Notes under the pieces: generated by a model | Seen by the model: the letters and a program-made list of their open reading frames with translations, nothing else | The model's database searches: none | Told to the model about the DNA's origin: nothing | Program-made: the position numbers and the translations under genes | NCBI GenBank assembly: GCA_038093515.1 | Contig: JBBPSI010000101.1 | Span: 1 to 64,000 of the forward strand | DNA from: Butyriboletus loyo | Lineage: Eukaryota > Basidiomycota > Agaricomycetes > Boletales > Boletaceae | Direction: 5' to 3' | DNA: 64,000 nt | In this document: one piece after another, positions 34,426-46,843 of the stretch | Numbering within the stretch: position 1 is the stretch's first letter | Layout: each line of letters starts with the position of its first letter

Positions 34426-36570
34426 TTTTTCAACGGTAAGAATTGGTGAATCGAATTGTTCGAATGGCGATGGGAGCTGTTTTGCTGGTGGCGACTGACC
34501 TTTTATACAGCGAGGAGGACCCCTCTCCCTCTCCCACTACACCCCTCCACACACAGCCCGTTTTCCACACACATAGTGGTCAATGCGGCGAGGTTGGACG
34601 CACCAACTTGTCATTTCTGCCACAACGATGCGACCAGGGGAAAAGAGATAGGGGTATCGTTAAATGTCAAGACCTATGAGTGATGTGGCTGGTTGGAAAA
34701 TAATATGACCACCGCTCATTGTTCCTTGGACTTATGAAAACACGTTCAATGCGGCAGGGAGGATTGAACCCTATTTTGCCCGCAGGGGCTCAGGGGCAAA
34801 TACAACACGAATTGGTCGCCCATCAATGAGATATGAGTGTCTGGATGCCAAAATGACCGGAATTATAGTGCACCGTACATGAATACAAGCAATCACAACT
34901 CACGGTGAGACGATCATGGGCTTGGCCTGGATTTAGACACCAGATACGATGCGATGTAGACGCGGATTGTGGGCGTAGTGATTGATCAATTGTAAGACTG
35001 CCCACGACCACATAAAGTTATATGAAACCTACCGCACCAAAAACGTTGGTCCGTCAATCATGGAGTCGCTGCGGCTATAAAGGTGGCCGAGGTTGTCCAT
35101 GATGAAGGGTCCTGGTCAACGGAGGTGGCTCCCCGTTCGTTGGCTGCAGTTGAGGCAAGGCCCTGTCTTCTCCCGAGGCGTTCGGGAGGGTCTGTTTTTG
35201 GCGTGCAATGATTCATCACGAGGTTATGTTCTCCGATCGGCCAAGGCCAGCACGTATCAAGGGGCAAGCCGGATAGAATTTAATCATTATGGGGCCGAAA
35301 GTGCTAAAAAGACACTTGCACGAAGCCGAGTTGGCAAAGATGAGCGAAGACTTCTTATCTCGGTCTCGTCTCGTTCTCGTCTCGTTTGTTCACCGTGTAG
35401 TACGCAGGCAAGATGCATCGTGGATTGATAAGATCGTCCGGGAACATTTATTATCGACAGGACTCCATCGCCGTCTTTAAAGATGGTAGGTTTTTGCGGG
35501 CCAGTCACTGGCGTGTTGGCGTGGTCTGTCCTCCAGTGACACGCTCCACCCGAGCCTGTATGGTGCAACGGTCAACAGATTACCATTTTTAGCTGAGGTC
35601 GCGAGTTCAATTCCACCTTTACACACATTTATGATTTACAGCCATACTTTACTACTTTATTTCACTTGGATTGAATTTATTTACTTTAGCTACGTTGCTG
35701 TTTTGAATTGTCTTGAAGGGAATGGCAAAATAGAAAAAGTGGCGAAAGACAAACAAAGACGGGCTCGGATCAAAAAGTCCAAAAAAGTCACTGTACATCT
35801 TCCCGATGAAATGGGCTCTAATGCCCTCCTATTAATGTCTGACTCAGTATGTATGGTTCGTTCGACATGCTGATCGTCATGTGTCGACGGTTGGTTTGCT
35901 TCCGTTGATGGGACTCTCTGCGGCCTCGCGATATTCCTGGATCTGCGGGGTCAATCGTTCACTCGTTCATATTTCACACCCTCGCAATGGTCATCGGTCG
36001 ATGACCTGATCTAAGCATCTCTAAATGAGGCTGTCTCGAACATTCTAACACCAAAGAGACAGGGGTATCGTAAAATGTCAACGCCTATGAGCGGTGTGGC
36101 TGGCTGGGCAATCGTATGACCACCGCTCATTGTTCCTTGGATTTATGAAAACACGTTCCATGCGACGGGGATGATTGAACCCTATTTTGCCCGCAGGAGC
36201 TCAGGGGCGAACACGATACGAATTGGTCGTTCATCATAAGAAATCAGTGTCTGGATGCCAAAATGACCAGAATTATAATGTACCCTACATGCATATTGCG
36301 GTGGGGCAGATTATGAGCTTGGCCTGGGTTTAGGCACCATTGGTTTCTGGCGGCTCACTGGATACAATGGAATGTAGACGCGGATCATGGGCCCAGTGAT
36401 TGATCGATTGTAAGGTGCCCATAACCACATAAAGTGATGTGAAACTACCACACCAAGAGCATTGGTACGTCAATCATGGAGTCGCTGTGGCTACAGAGTT
36501 GGCCGAGGATGTCGATGAAGGGTAAGGCCCTGTCTTCTCCTGAGGCGTTTGGGCGGGTCTTCGAGCGGGC
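34426..36570. repeat. Upstream repeat of the second hydrophobin array and intergenic DNA
   Basis: The blocks at about 34540-35060 and 36050-36500 recur upstream of the other second-array hydrophobins (38750-39330, 41200-41540, 42640-43090), with landmarks such as 'caccgctcattg' and 'atgaaaacacgttc'. The segment 35630-35990 looks unique. No gene supported. A pol III-like stretch at about 35553-35625 was considered and not called. Confidence 0.5.
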
Positions 36571-36720
36571 CTGGGCGCAGCGACGGGGAGAAGGGCAGAA
36601 TAGCGGATGCTTTTCAGCGGTAAGGGTGGGTGAGCCGAGTTGTTCAAGAGGCGATGTATTGCTATTTTGCTGATGGTAAGCTGTTCCGCGACTGACCTTT
36701 TATACACCGAGGACGTCTCA
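36571..36720 (-). pseudogene. Hydrophobin remnant: promoter and signal-peptide fragment
   Basis: On the minus strand, aligned with the other array members, a TATA box (opposite strand 36698-36704), the leader and then a degenerate start of exon 1 (ATCCGCTATTCTGCCCTTCTCC, compare IRFSALLPV) can be read. The ATG is lost and the sequence leaves hydrophobin similarity after about 40 bp of exon 1. Everything downstream of the signal peptide is missing. Confidence 0.65.
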
Positions 36721-38135
36721 CCCACTCCCACTACACCGACAACCCATTTTCCGAGCACACATTGATGAATGGAGCGATGTCGTACGGGAAGACGTTCAAA
36801 TGTGAACCGATTTTACTCGGTGTGGCTAGTTAAGAATGACTCACGACCGACACGGAAAATCACAAGTTGCGACAACAGGAACTCTTATAGGCCAGCTCCC
36901 CCTCCTCGAAGGTATACAGCATAGTCGCAGCACTTGACGACTTATCAGTGAACACGGATGTGAGGAAGATACGAACGGTGCAGCAGAATCGCGAAGCCCC
37001 TTGATCGTGCCATGCAAGAATTCTAAGTGTGCTGAACAGCTGTCCGGCACTGAAAGACTAGTAATACTAAACGTCCTTTGCCACCTGTCACTGGTGTTGC
37101 ACGCCAGTGATGTGAACCTATCCGTCTGGCGCGAAATCGGCGAACATGATGGTGTCTGCTTGAACGCCGGAATTGGGGTCTCACGCAACTAAAAACATCG
37201 TCCACTTCTCAAACGACATATTTAAATAGTTGATACCGCTCAATTCACGTAGGGACATACCTCCCCTGACTGTACCTTTCATGGTTGATTGAACTTCCTT
37301 GTTACAACAGGCGATCACTTCGTTTTGTCAAAACACGCCGGCTTCTACACGCCGACATTGAGATTCCGACAGCCACACATGTCATATTCACACTCAGACG
37401 ACCACACTTCACACTCCGCTCAGTATTTCGCAAACCCTCACTACGACGAGTGTAGGCAACCAAGGATCAACGTAACATTGACTCATGGCTGCCACAGTCA
37501 AGGACAAAGTCTATTGGATTCCTTTGGACTCTTAACATGCAATCAGTATTCCGACAGTGAGGAGATTGATAAAAATGTGGCGAGTGCGATGTACTAGAGG
37601 TAAGAACACGAAGCAAAGCGGCTGACACGATGATGCTTTTCTCTGGCTCGGTAGGGTCATCTGGGAGCATTCATTATCATGAGGATTTCACCACCGTGCT
37701 CGTGGTTGGCTTTTATGTGGTGTGTGTCTATCCTCCGGTGACACATTCTGAAATGGGCTCTAATGCCTCCTATCAACTTCCGGCCCAATGTAGTTTGATC
37801 GACATGCTGATCATCATCATGCGTTTCGATACTTGGTCGGTTTCCGTCGATCTGCGCTCGACGTGGCAGTACCTGTCACTTCCTTTCGCAATAGTCCCGG
37901 CTCTGCGGGCTCCATGGTTCACTCGTTCATATTTCGCACCCTCGCGATGTCATCGGTCCGGAGAAGAAGACCTGATCTGAGCATCTCTCCGTGAGGCTAT
38001 TTGGAGAATTCGCACATGTTCTAACACCATTCATTCGATTCGCAACACAATCCCCTATTTATACAAACTACATAACGAAAACAATCATTTGAGACCTGCC
38101 GTGATGACTTGGGCGCGGTTACATCTTTCAGCTGC
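36721..38135. other. Intergenic DNA of the second array
   Basis: No recognisable gene. The part from about 37640 resembles 3'-flank DNA of other copies; 36840-37600 shows only short, domain-free frames. Confidence 0.4.
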
Positions 38136-38610
38136 TCACAAGTTGATGTTGATGGGGTTGCAGCCAATGTTGATTAACCCGTTCTGTGTGCCACGAGACC
38201 GATCAGTACCTCTTGCCTCCGGCTCAGGGGCAAACAAGTCAACTTACGAAAGTATTGCCAGTGCAACAGACGGGCTGCTGGGTGCACGTCGCACCGGTGC
38301 CCGTGCCAGCACCCGTGACCGGGTCACAGCCGAGCCCCATCAGACCTTGGGCGCTGGGAAGAACGATCCCGAGCAATCCAAGGAGTTCATTAAACTGTGA
38401 GTTGGATTGCTACAGTATGGGCCACCATTAACACGCAATGCGAATGCATGAGGAAAAGCGATATCTCACACTGTAGGTGCTGTTGCAGCATTGGATCGAG
38501 CCAGTGTTGCACTGGGAAGTGATCTGACGGACATCGAGCGCGGTGGGCGCGGCGGCGGCGACTGCAGCAAGCGCAGCGACGGGGAGCAGAGCAGAGAAGC
38601 GGATATACAT
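38136..38610 (-). CDS. Class I hydrophobin, second subfamily
   Basis: Exons on the minus strand are 38470-38610, 38248-38409 and 38136-38183 (introns 60 and 64 bp; intron 2 donor is gtaagt). The product is 116 residues: a signal peptide (MYIRFSALLPVAALAAV), then eight cysteines; exon 2 reads QSNSQFNELLGLLGIVLP and exon 3 NGLINIGCNPININL. It is very close to the gene at 42000-42477. The TATA box (opposite strand 38697-38703) lies 87 bp upstream of the ATG. Confidence 0.92.
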
Positions 38611-40575
38611 TCTTTCAGCGGTAACAGTTGGTGAGTCGAATTGTTCGAAGGCGATGAGAGCTGTTTTTCTGATGGTGAGCTGCTGTGCGATTGACCTTTT
38701 ATACACCGAGGATAACTTCTCCCACTCCCACTACACCCCATCTGCACACAGCCCATTTGTCCAGTACATACATATCTGTCAATGCGGCGAGGTTGGGCGC
38801 ACCAACTTGTCATTCAGTCTCAGCAATGTAACAAAGGAGAAACAGACAGGGGTGTCGCGAAATGTCACGACTTATGAGCGGTGTGGCTAGCTGGGCATAT
38901 ACCACCGCTCATTGGTGCTGGGACTTATGAAAACACGTTCAATGCGGCGGGGAGGATTGAGCCCCATTCTACCCGCAGGGGCTCAGGGGGAACACAAAAC
39001 GACTTGGTCGTCTATCATCAGAAGACAATGAGATATCCGTGCCTGGGTGCAAAAATGAGTAGAATTAAAATGCGACGTACGTGAATACAAGCAGTCACGA
39101 CTTGCACTGAGACGCCTCCATAATGAGCTCGGCCTGTGACGAGACACCACTGGTTCCTACCAGTGGAAATGTATTGTAGACCTGGATCATGGGCGCACTG
39201 ATTGTTCGATTGTAAGGCTGCCGACAACTACATAAACTGACATAAAAAACACCGTTTCGGGAAGTACACCAACACAGTCAATTGCAGAGTTGCTATGGCT
39301 GCAGAGGTGGCCGACGATGTCGACGAAGAGCCCAGTCAACAGGGGTGGCTCCCCGTTAGCTGACCGCAGCTGAGGCAAGGCGCCGTCTTTGCGTAGATCA
39401 TTCGCACGGGTCGCACGAAGCTGCGTTTGCAAGAGATGGACAAATGTTTTCTCATCGCGTGCTTGCTCGGCTACAATTCCTAAAATCTACTGCGGTACGC
39501 GGGTAGGCCCTCGAGCCAGTGTCAATATATCTGAACACACATGAAGACGAATCCAGATATACAATCAGTCGTTTGGAGAGTGTCACCGCGCAATCAGAAC
39601 TTAGAGGCGTCGATAAACCCCTCACGTCCAAGGAGCACAGGCTACCAGTCAGTTCAGGAGGTTAGGAGGAATGAAGTACGAATCTGCAGGACCCGAGGCG
39701 GTAACCTATCAAGCTCAGGAAAACAATGATCAGCACCCATAGCTACTACCACAACGGCAAAAAAAGAGACGAGGACAAAGTTGACTGGATTCGTTTGGAC
39801 TGACTTTTAATATGCAATCAGTACTCCAATAGAGATATCTACGGGGAGAGTGACTGATTAAAGGATTGAGAAGAATATGGAAAGCGGTGAAACAGTATTC
39901 GCTGGGAGAGCGGAGTGTTGCGTGATAACGTGGCTGTGCGGGGGAGGGGTCACGGCAATGGCCGCGCTGAGTCAGCAGGGCAGGTCAAGTCGCCGCCTGA
40001 CACGCTATGCAATCGAGCCCAAACCACCACCCATACGCGAGAGGCGCGTCGTCGTCGTCTCCACTGGGGCGTGTCCAACGAGAGCATATAGTATGAGGAT
40101 TTCACCGCCGTGTTCATAAAAGGTGGCTTTTCCGTGGCTACTTATGGTCGATATCTCGATATCTCCGAGGCCGGGTCTATCCACCAATGGCCTATTCCGA
40201 AATGGGCGTAAGGCTTCTTATCACTAGGCCGACCTGTGGTCAGATCGTCGTACGTCCTCACCTCGAATTTGCTTCCTTTCGTGATAGCCCCAGGTCTCAG
40301 GCTGCGGGTTCGATAGTTCATTCGTTCATGTGTCGTACCATCACAATGCAATGGGCCCCGCGCCGTGAGTATCGTTTAATCCGAGCTTATCTCAATAGAG
40401 TTCTTTCCAACATTTTACCGCCCGTTAGCGGGGGTCTTTCATACATTCTAACACCAAACTTGGACGACCCGTTCATTACATCCGGAATACCATAACTTCC
40501 ATTCAAACAAAGTACAACTACATAAGAAAGAGCGAAGACATTTCAAGCCCGGGGGCTGTCAGATCTTTCAGCTGA
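38611..40575. repeat. Upstream repeat and intergenic DNA
   Basis: 38750-39330 is the shared upstream repeat. 39340-40150 is apparently unique and contains no recognisable gene. 40180-40560 resembles the 3'-flank DNA of the next copy. Confidence 0.45.
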
Positions 40576-41049
40576 TCACAAGTGAATATTGATGGGGGTT
40601 CAACCAATGTTGATCAACCCATTCTGTGTGCACAGGAGCCCGATCAGCACCTTTTGCCTCTCCTCAGGGCACCAAGACTATCAGGTCGACTTACGAAAGT
40701 GTTGACAGACGAGCTGCCGGGTGCACGTCGTGCCAGTACCCGTGCCAGCGCCCGTGATAGGATTACAGCTGAGCTCGAGGACACCCTCGGGGCTGGGAAG
40801 GATGATTCCGAGTAATTCAAGGAGCTCGCTAAGTTGTGAGTCGGATTGCTACAGCATAGGCCACCATTAGCACAGAGCGTGAAGTCATGAGGAGCAGGGA
40901 TATCTCACACTGTAGGTTCTGTCGCAACACTGGATAGAGTCGGTGTTGCGCTGGGAAGTAACCTGACGGACTTCGAGCGCGGTGGACGCGGCGGCGGCGA
41001 CTGCAGCAAACGCAGCGATGGGGAGCAGGGCAGATAAGCCCATGCACAT
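40576..41049 (-). pseudogene. Hydrophobin pseudogene with three lesions
   Basis: Exon structure is as in its neighbours (40909-41049, 40695-40848, 40576-40623) and splice sites are intact, but the coding sequence is ruined. The first cysteine is Arg (CGC for TGC in the SQ-C-NT motif). An 8-bp deletion in exon 2 removes one cysteine of the second doublet and shifts the frame (exon 2 is 154 bp instead of 162). In exon 3 the last cysteine codon is TGA. The signal peptide is also altered at its start (MCMGLSALL). Confidence 0.9.
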
Positions 41050-41999
41050 TCTCCCAGCGGTAACAATTGGTAAGTCGAATTGTTCGAACAGCGATGACTG
41101 CTGTTTTTCTGAAGGTGAGCTGCTCTGCGACTGACCTTTATATACCAAAGATGACCTCTCCCACTCCCACTACATCTCTCTGCACACCGCCCATCTGTCC
41201 AGCACATATTGGATCATATGGCGAGGTTCGGCGCACCAACTTGTCATTCAGTCTCAGCAATGGAACAAGGGAAAAAGAGACAGGGACGTCGTGAAATGTC
41301 AAGACTTATGAGCGGCATGGCTGGCTAGGCATATGATATGACCACCGCTCATTGGTGCTTGGACTTGATGTAATATAGACGCGGATCATGGGCGTAGTGA
41401 TTGATCCATTGTAAGGCTACCCACAACCACATAAAGTGATATGAAAACTACCGCACCGAGAGCGTTGGTCCTGTCACGCGTCAACCGCGGAGTCGCTGCG
41501 GCTACAGAGGTGGCCGAGGATGTCGATGAAGGGTAAGGCCCTGTCTTCTGCCGAGGCGTTTGGGCGGGTCTGTTTTCGGCGTGTATTCGTCATGAGGTTG
41601 TGTTCTTCGATCGGCCAAGGCCAGCACGTATCGAGGGACAAGCCTAACAGAATTTAATCAGTATGGTACCGAAATTTCCAAAAAGATGCTTGTACGAAGC
41701 CGAGTTGGCGAGGATGAACGAATACTTCTTCACCCGGCCTCGTCTCGTTCCCGTTCAGCTATAATCCTGAAGTTCACCGCGGTACGCAGGCTGACATCGG
41801 GCACGACAGACGATAAAAATGTTCATTCTGAGCCTCTCTCAATGAGGTTGTTTCAACCATTCAAACATTCTAACACCAAAGGACGACCCATTCATTCGAT
41901 CCGAAACACTACAACCCCTATTCAAACAAACGACATAACGAAAGCAATCATTTCGAGACCCGCCGCGACGACTTGGGCGCTGTCACCTCTTTCAGCTGC
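41050..41999. repeat. Upstream repeat and 3' flank between array members
   Basis: About 41200-41540 is the shared upstream repeat and about 41830-41999 the shared 3' flank. No gene. Confidence 0.5.
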
Positions 42000-42477
42000 T
42001 CACAAGTTGATGTTGATGGGGTTGCAGCCAATGTTGATCAACCCGTTCTGTGTGCACAGGAGCCCGATCAGTACCCCTTGCCTCCCATTCAGGGGCACCA
42101 AGACAAACAAATCAACTTACGAAAGTATTGCCAGTGCAACAGACGGGCTGCTGGGTGCATGTCGCACCGGTGCCCGTGCCAGCGCCTGTGACAGGACTAC
42201 AGTTGAGCCCCGTCAGACCCTGGGCGCTGGGAAGGACGATCCCGAGTAATCCAAGGAGCTCGTTGAATTGTGAGTTGGATTGCTACAGTATAGGCCACCA
42301 TTAACGCACAGCGCGAATGCATGAGGAGGAGGGATGTCTTACACTGTAGGTGTTGTTGCAGCACTGGATCGAGCCAGTGTTGCACTGGGAAGTGATCTGA
42401 CGGACATCGAGCGCGGTGGGCGCGGCGGCGGCGACTGCAGCAAACGCAGCGACGGGGAGCAGGGCAGAGAAGTGCAT
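42000..42477 (-). CDS. Class I hydrophobin with displaced start codon
   Basis: Exons on the minus strand are 42343-42477, 42121-42282 and 42000-42047. The usual start codon is mutated to ACG, but the Ile codon two positions on has become ATG, so translation can begin there (MHFSALLPVAAFAAV). The product is 114 residues, two fewer than its neighbours, with a signal peptide still present and all eight cysteines. Exon 2 and 3 match the gene at 38136-38610 closely. Both intron donors are gtaag type. The TATA box is on the opposite strand at 42570-42576. Confidence 0.85.
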
Positions 42478-43591
42478 GTACGTTCTTTCAGCGGTCACAA
42501 TTGGTGAGTCGAATTGTTCGAAGGCGATGAGAGCTGTTTTTCTGATGGTGAGCTGCTGTGCGACTGACCTTTTATACACCGAGGATGACCTCTCCCACTC
42601 CCACTACACCCCGTCTGCACACACCCTGTTTGCCCAGCTCAAATTGGTCAAGGCGAGGCTGGGCGCACCGACTTGTCATTCAGTCTCAGCAATGTAACAA
42701 GACAGGAGTGTTGTAAAATGTCAAGACTTATGAGCGGCATGGATGGCTGGGCATATCATACGACCACCGCTCATTGGACCTTGGACTTATGAAAACACGT
42801 TCAATGCGACGGGGAATTGCCATTCTGTCTGCAGGGGCTCAGGGGGAACACGAAACGAATTAGTCAACCATATAAGAAACCGGTGAGATAGATATCAGTG
42901 TCTGGGTGCCAAAATGACTAGAATTAAAATGCCACGTACGTGAATACAAGTACTCAGGACTTGCGGTGAGACGTTTTATGAGCTTGGCATGTAATGAGAT
43001 ATCACTAGTTCCCTGAGTACAATGTAGACGCGGATCAATCGATCACGGGCGTGCCAATTGGTCGAATCTAGGGCGGCCCACAACTACATGAAACGACCGC
43101 TCCGAGCCCGCTGTAGGACCTGACAGGAGCTGTCGACTGGGATAAAATCTCGTGGAAGATTGATAATCAGGACGACACTCGATTGAAGTAGAGCCTAATG
43201 CAGGATATTGTAGCGGTATGGGACTTTCAGCATACAGGTACACTTCGGCGCAGTACGCATCCCCGATCGAAATTGCCGATTTTGGTGGGCATTGCAGGCT
43301 GTGTGCATTCGGTGTCGCTGTTGCTTGTACGGCGATATGGACCTGAGGCCCCCTTCGATGGCTTCGTACATCCTGTTAGCGACACCGCACCACGCGGCTC
43401 CGAGGGCCTCCCTGCGAGGACTGTCTACGGTGTCGATAAGTACAACGTCGATGCCGGGGAAACTGTGACAGTGTGCATTGAGTAAGAATGGCGGCGATCT
43501 GCAACGTGCAAAGTCCTCGCGCTTTCCCTCGGGTCGCACGTACGGTAGATCGAACAAATCCAAAAGTACTGCTTCAGAATCCACAGGCAGG
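42478..43591. other. End of the second array and flank
   Basis: 42640-43090 is the shared upstream repeat. 43195-43590 is open on both strands and protein-like on the minus strand (FPGIDVVLIDTVDSPRREA), but no family, start or splice pattern was recognised. Confidence 0.4.
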
Positions 43592-43690
43592 CATGCGCCA
43601 CGTCGAAACAGCAGGTATACCTGGTCTAAAAACTTTGCAATCCGCTGCCCCGACTGAAGGCTCAGCGCTTCCGCGAGACAAGTCCAGTGG
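43592..43690 (+). pseudogene. Relic of the PL14 lyase 3' exon
   Basis: About 98 bases align with the last exon of the PL14 gene (about 32828-32925), with scattered substitutions and no gaps. The Thr-Phe-Phe-Gly-Gly-His motif is degraded and an in-frame stop precedes the natural end. It lies immediately beside the 3' end of ALG2, on the far side of the second hydrophobin array from its parent. Confidence 0.65.
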
Positions 43691-43705
43691 TGTGCGAGTT
43701 AGTTA

Positions 43706-45426
43706 TCAACGACGAGATAACAGAGCAAGAATAAGCCCGAGAAGAAAAGCAAACACAAACGAGACCCATTTCACCCGCCATGTCTCCACCGGGCCCATCT
43801 CCACCGTCTCTACCAACAGCGTCTCAAGCTCCTTTGCCATCGACCCCATTCCAAAGACCGACTCTGCGCGATGCTTTGATCGTTGCGCCAACGACGCCCG
43901 CTCTGACCCATCCATGCGACATATTTCCTCTAGTGCATCTGCCCAAATGGCGGGGTCAGGCGTTCGCAACCAACCTGTTCGTTGCTCCGGCGGCTGGTCC
44001 ACTATGCTCTCCGTCGGGCCACCACTATCGCACGCTAGAACGGGCAGTCCACAAACCATACCCTCGACAGGACCGATACCAAAATGCTCGTTTGCGGGGG
44101 TGTACAGTAGCGCCAGTGTGGAAGGGGATTGAAGTAGCGCGGACCGTTGCGAGGTGGTGAAGTTCAAAAGAAAGAGGACGTCTGGTTCGTTCACGGTTGT
44201 GCCTGTGAACGAAGGAACAGTAACTTTGGACTGTGGAGATGTGATGACGTTGAATGAAAGGTTGCTTGATCGTGCACTTTCGACGAGACTATTCAAGGTG
44301 CGGATGTTGTCCTCGAGGCGGTGATCATAGCCACCTATGTGAGAATAAGCTAGAACCCAAGTACCCAAGGCGCAGAACCTACCGGCAAGGACAAGACGCA
44401 TTTTGTGAGGTAATTGTTGCACTGGAGCCTTTTCTTGAAGGAGAGCAAATGCTTCGATGGCTAGTGCTACATTCTTCTTCATCTCAAAGCGGTTCAACGA
44501 GGTCAATGTAGGTCGCCGTCTTGACAAACTTGTGAGCAACTTCGAAACAGCGTAGGGTTCATCTTACGATATAATCTGAACGATATCCGGTGTTGTCCAG
44601 TCAACGGGTGCTTGATACGCCTTGATGTTGATGCCTGGATAGACGACCTTGGGTGTCCACGTTATGGACCTGAGATGAGCCGTGGTAATGCGTGCGGTGA
44701 ACTTGGAGTTGGCGACGAGCGTGTCAGCCTGTCCTACAAAAATGCACATGAAAAACGTCTAAAGTTCCGAAAATACCAACGCAAATCACATACGTGTCGT
44801 AACCTCCTCGAGCCAATCCATCGGATAGCGGTAGAGTGTTTTGAGCACGCTAACATTTCTCTTCCGAAACGAGCCTTCGACGAATGCCCCATGCGCAAGC
44901 AGCTTGTCGGGAAAATGACAATAGAAAAGGACACGCTTTCCGCTGAACATCCGGAGGAGGGGTATACATGTCGAGAGTTGGTCTACGAAGAAGACGTCGT
45001 GTTCGGGTGCAGTGGAATGGAGGAACTGTGTCAAAGTGAGATGAAGCTGCCGTGCATGTGCAAAGAGGATGTGGAATTTGCCATGCCATGCCCGCGGGAA
45101 GGGTGAGACGACGTGGTGTACACGAAGGGTACCTGTCAAAGGGGGGGAAACAGAATGAAACGGGCCGAGGAAGAGGATATGTGTGGACGGTTACCATCTC
45201 GGGTTTCGTCGAAACAGTGGTTCGGGTCGTGGTGCGAGGTATAGATATCGACGGCGTGACCGAGTGATTGTAGGCCTAACGCTGCGTCGACGACGAGCCT
45301 TTCTGCACCGCCTAAAGAAGTGTTTCGGACATTCTGTGTTGTATCGTAGAAACGGAGAAACATACCGATTCCCAAGTCTGGGTGGATGAATGCAATGCGC
45401 AGTTTCGACGAGGACCCAAGTGCCAT
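43706..45426 (-). CDS. ALG2: ALG2 mannosyltransferase
   Basis: GDP-mannose-dependent glycosyltransferase that adds the second and third mannoses (alpha-1,3 and alpha-1,6) to the dolichol-linked N-glycan precursor at the cytosolic face of the ER. Six exons on the minus strand: 45366-45426, 45195-45311, 44794-45132, 44568-44733, 44383-44519 and 43706-44334, giving 482 residues with short GT-AG introns (48-62 bp). N-terminal signature [20 protein letters not shown], then [36 protein letters not shown] and [16 protein letters not shown] (donor-binding Glu region). A C-terminal membrane segment ([13 protein letters not shown]) is as in fungal ALG2. Length is normal for the family. Confidence 0.95.
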
Positions 45427-45748
45427 TTCGAGTTCTGGGATGGCTTTCGGGCCGTAGGCAAACTTGAGGCAAACCGTGGGGTAGACAGAAAAGTGTACTA
45501 CTGCTCGGATAAGGTGGCGGTTTGAGTGTTGGAAGGATGTTGGCGTATGGCCGCCAAAAGTCCACACACAGCACAGAGAAGTGAATGAATACTACTTGTC
45601 CCGGCTGTCAACTACTTATTGTCGCAGGCATTTGTGGACTTGGCTTAGAGACAAGATGGAGAAGATTCCTTAGTTTGAAAGTACAATGAAAGTACAAGTC
45701 AGGGTCCATCAAAATTGCCCTTGGTCATGAACCCAACACTTCGATACG

Positions 45749-46843
45749 CTAAAACTCATCTCTCTTCGTCCTCATACGGGACTCGAGTACGTCGACCCTC
45801 AACACGCTCTCTAAACTTTTCAGTGCCTCCATGACCTCGTCCCTTTGTGTCCCGTCGTTTGCAGCAGGCACAGTGAACACAAGCACGTCCGACAATTCGC
45901 CAGCTGGCTTGGCGTATTGCAGATGGTGAAGAGCGGGATGGGAATTTGCGATGCTGGACGGGTTGGAGAGGAACGGTGATGCAGACGCAAACGTGACAGC
46001 GAGGTTGACAGACGACGTTTGCATCGTGGTCACGATCTGGATATTGGATTCCGACAATCAAGGCCAGACCTCCCTATGTTACAAAAGTGAGCTAGATTCA
46101 TTGACCAGCGACATCGAGGAACTGGGGCCTCTACCTACCAGAATGAACGGATTGAAGTCGGTTTACTTCCAAAGGCGGTAGGGACCTCATAGGGAAGCCG
46201 ATGGTCGCTTCGGAAAAAGATGACATTAAAGTGGACCCTTCCAGAACCTCATGTATGTGCACGTCAAAGAAGCAAGCGGTCGCCAGCTTCCAGCTGGAGC
46301 GTATCATCGCACAGATACAAGGATCCAGCCCAGTCGATGACCACCTGTGAGGCGGTGCCTTGTAAGTGCGTGTCGGTTGCCCAGGGCGCTTTAAGATGCA
46401 GACTAATTCACAAGCCCAATTAGTAACCCCGGACATCCCTTGTTTTGGCTTCTAAGAGAAAGGTCGCGTACCCGGAAGTTGGGTGGCGCAATCACGGACA
46501 TTAAGCACGAAAAATACGACGGGATTTTCAGGTCTTGAGGTCTACAAGGTAAGCCCATAATTTACCGGTGGTCAAAATCGGCTGCAAGGCTTTGGACAAA
46601 GTGTACGTATCGACGATCTATGGAACATTTGAGCGTCGTGATAGATATAATACCGTTAACGATGGATTTGTTAGATTCATCCATGCTCCGCTGAGCAATG
46701 GTTGACGTTGAGAGTCGGGGTAACCTTAACGTGGCAGCGTTCCGCGTTGCATCTTCTGCAGTGAGTATCATGTCGATGGATTCATGCATCCACTGGTTTA
46801 TCTTATCACTAGAGCTGAATCCAATCCAGATAATCTCCCCCAT
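45749..46843 (-). CDS. Unresolved multi-exon gene of unknown function
   Basis: Several minus-strand stretches look coding. 46562-46815 contains DKINQWMHESIDMILTAED. About 46455-46540 contains IPSYFSCLMSVIAPPNFRV. About 46270-46410 contains APWATDTHLQGTASQVVIDW. About 45749-46035 is a terminal part ending VDVLESRMRTKRDEF with TAG. An intron with a strong branch site (ttactaat) lies near 46410-46445. I could not join all pieces in one frame, so the model, the 5' end and even whether it is intact remain open. I do not recognise the family. Confidence 0.35.

Noticed and set aside
35553..35625. tRNA-like stretch with an A-box-like (tggtgcaacgg) and a B-box-like (gttcaattc) element
   Set aside because: Acceptor, D and T stems do not pair acceptably and no sensible anticodon arm forms, so a tRNA gene cannot be supported; a degenerate pol III remnant remains possible.
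43780..45106. Plus-strand open frames of 126-164 codons
   Set aside because: Shadows of ALG2, whose six exons fully explain the region.
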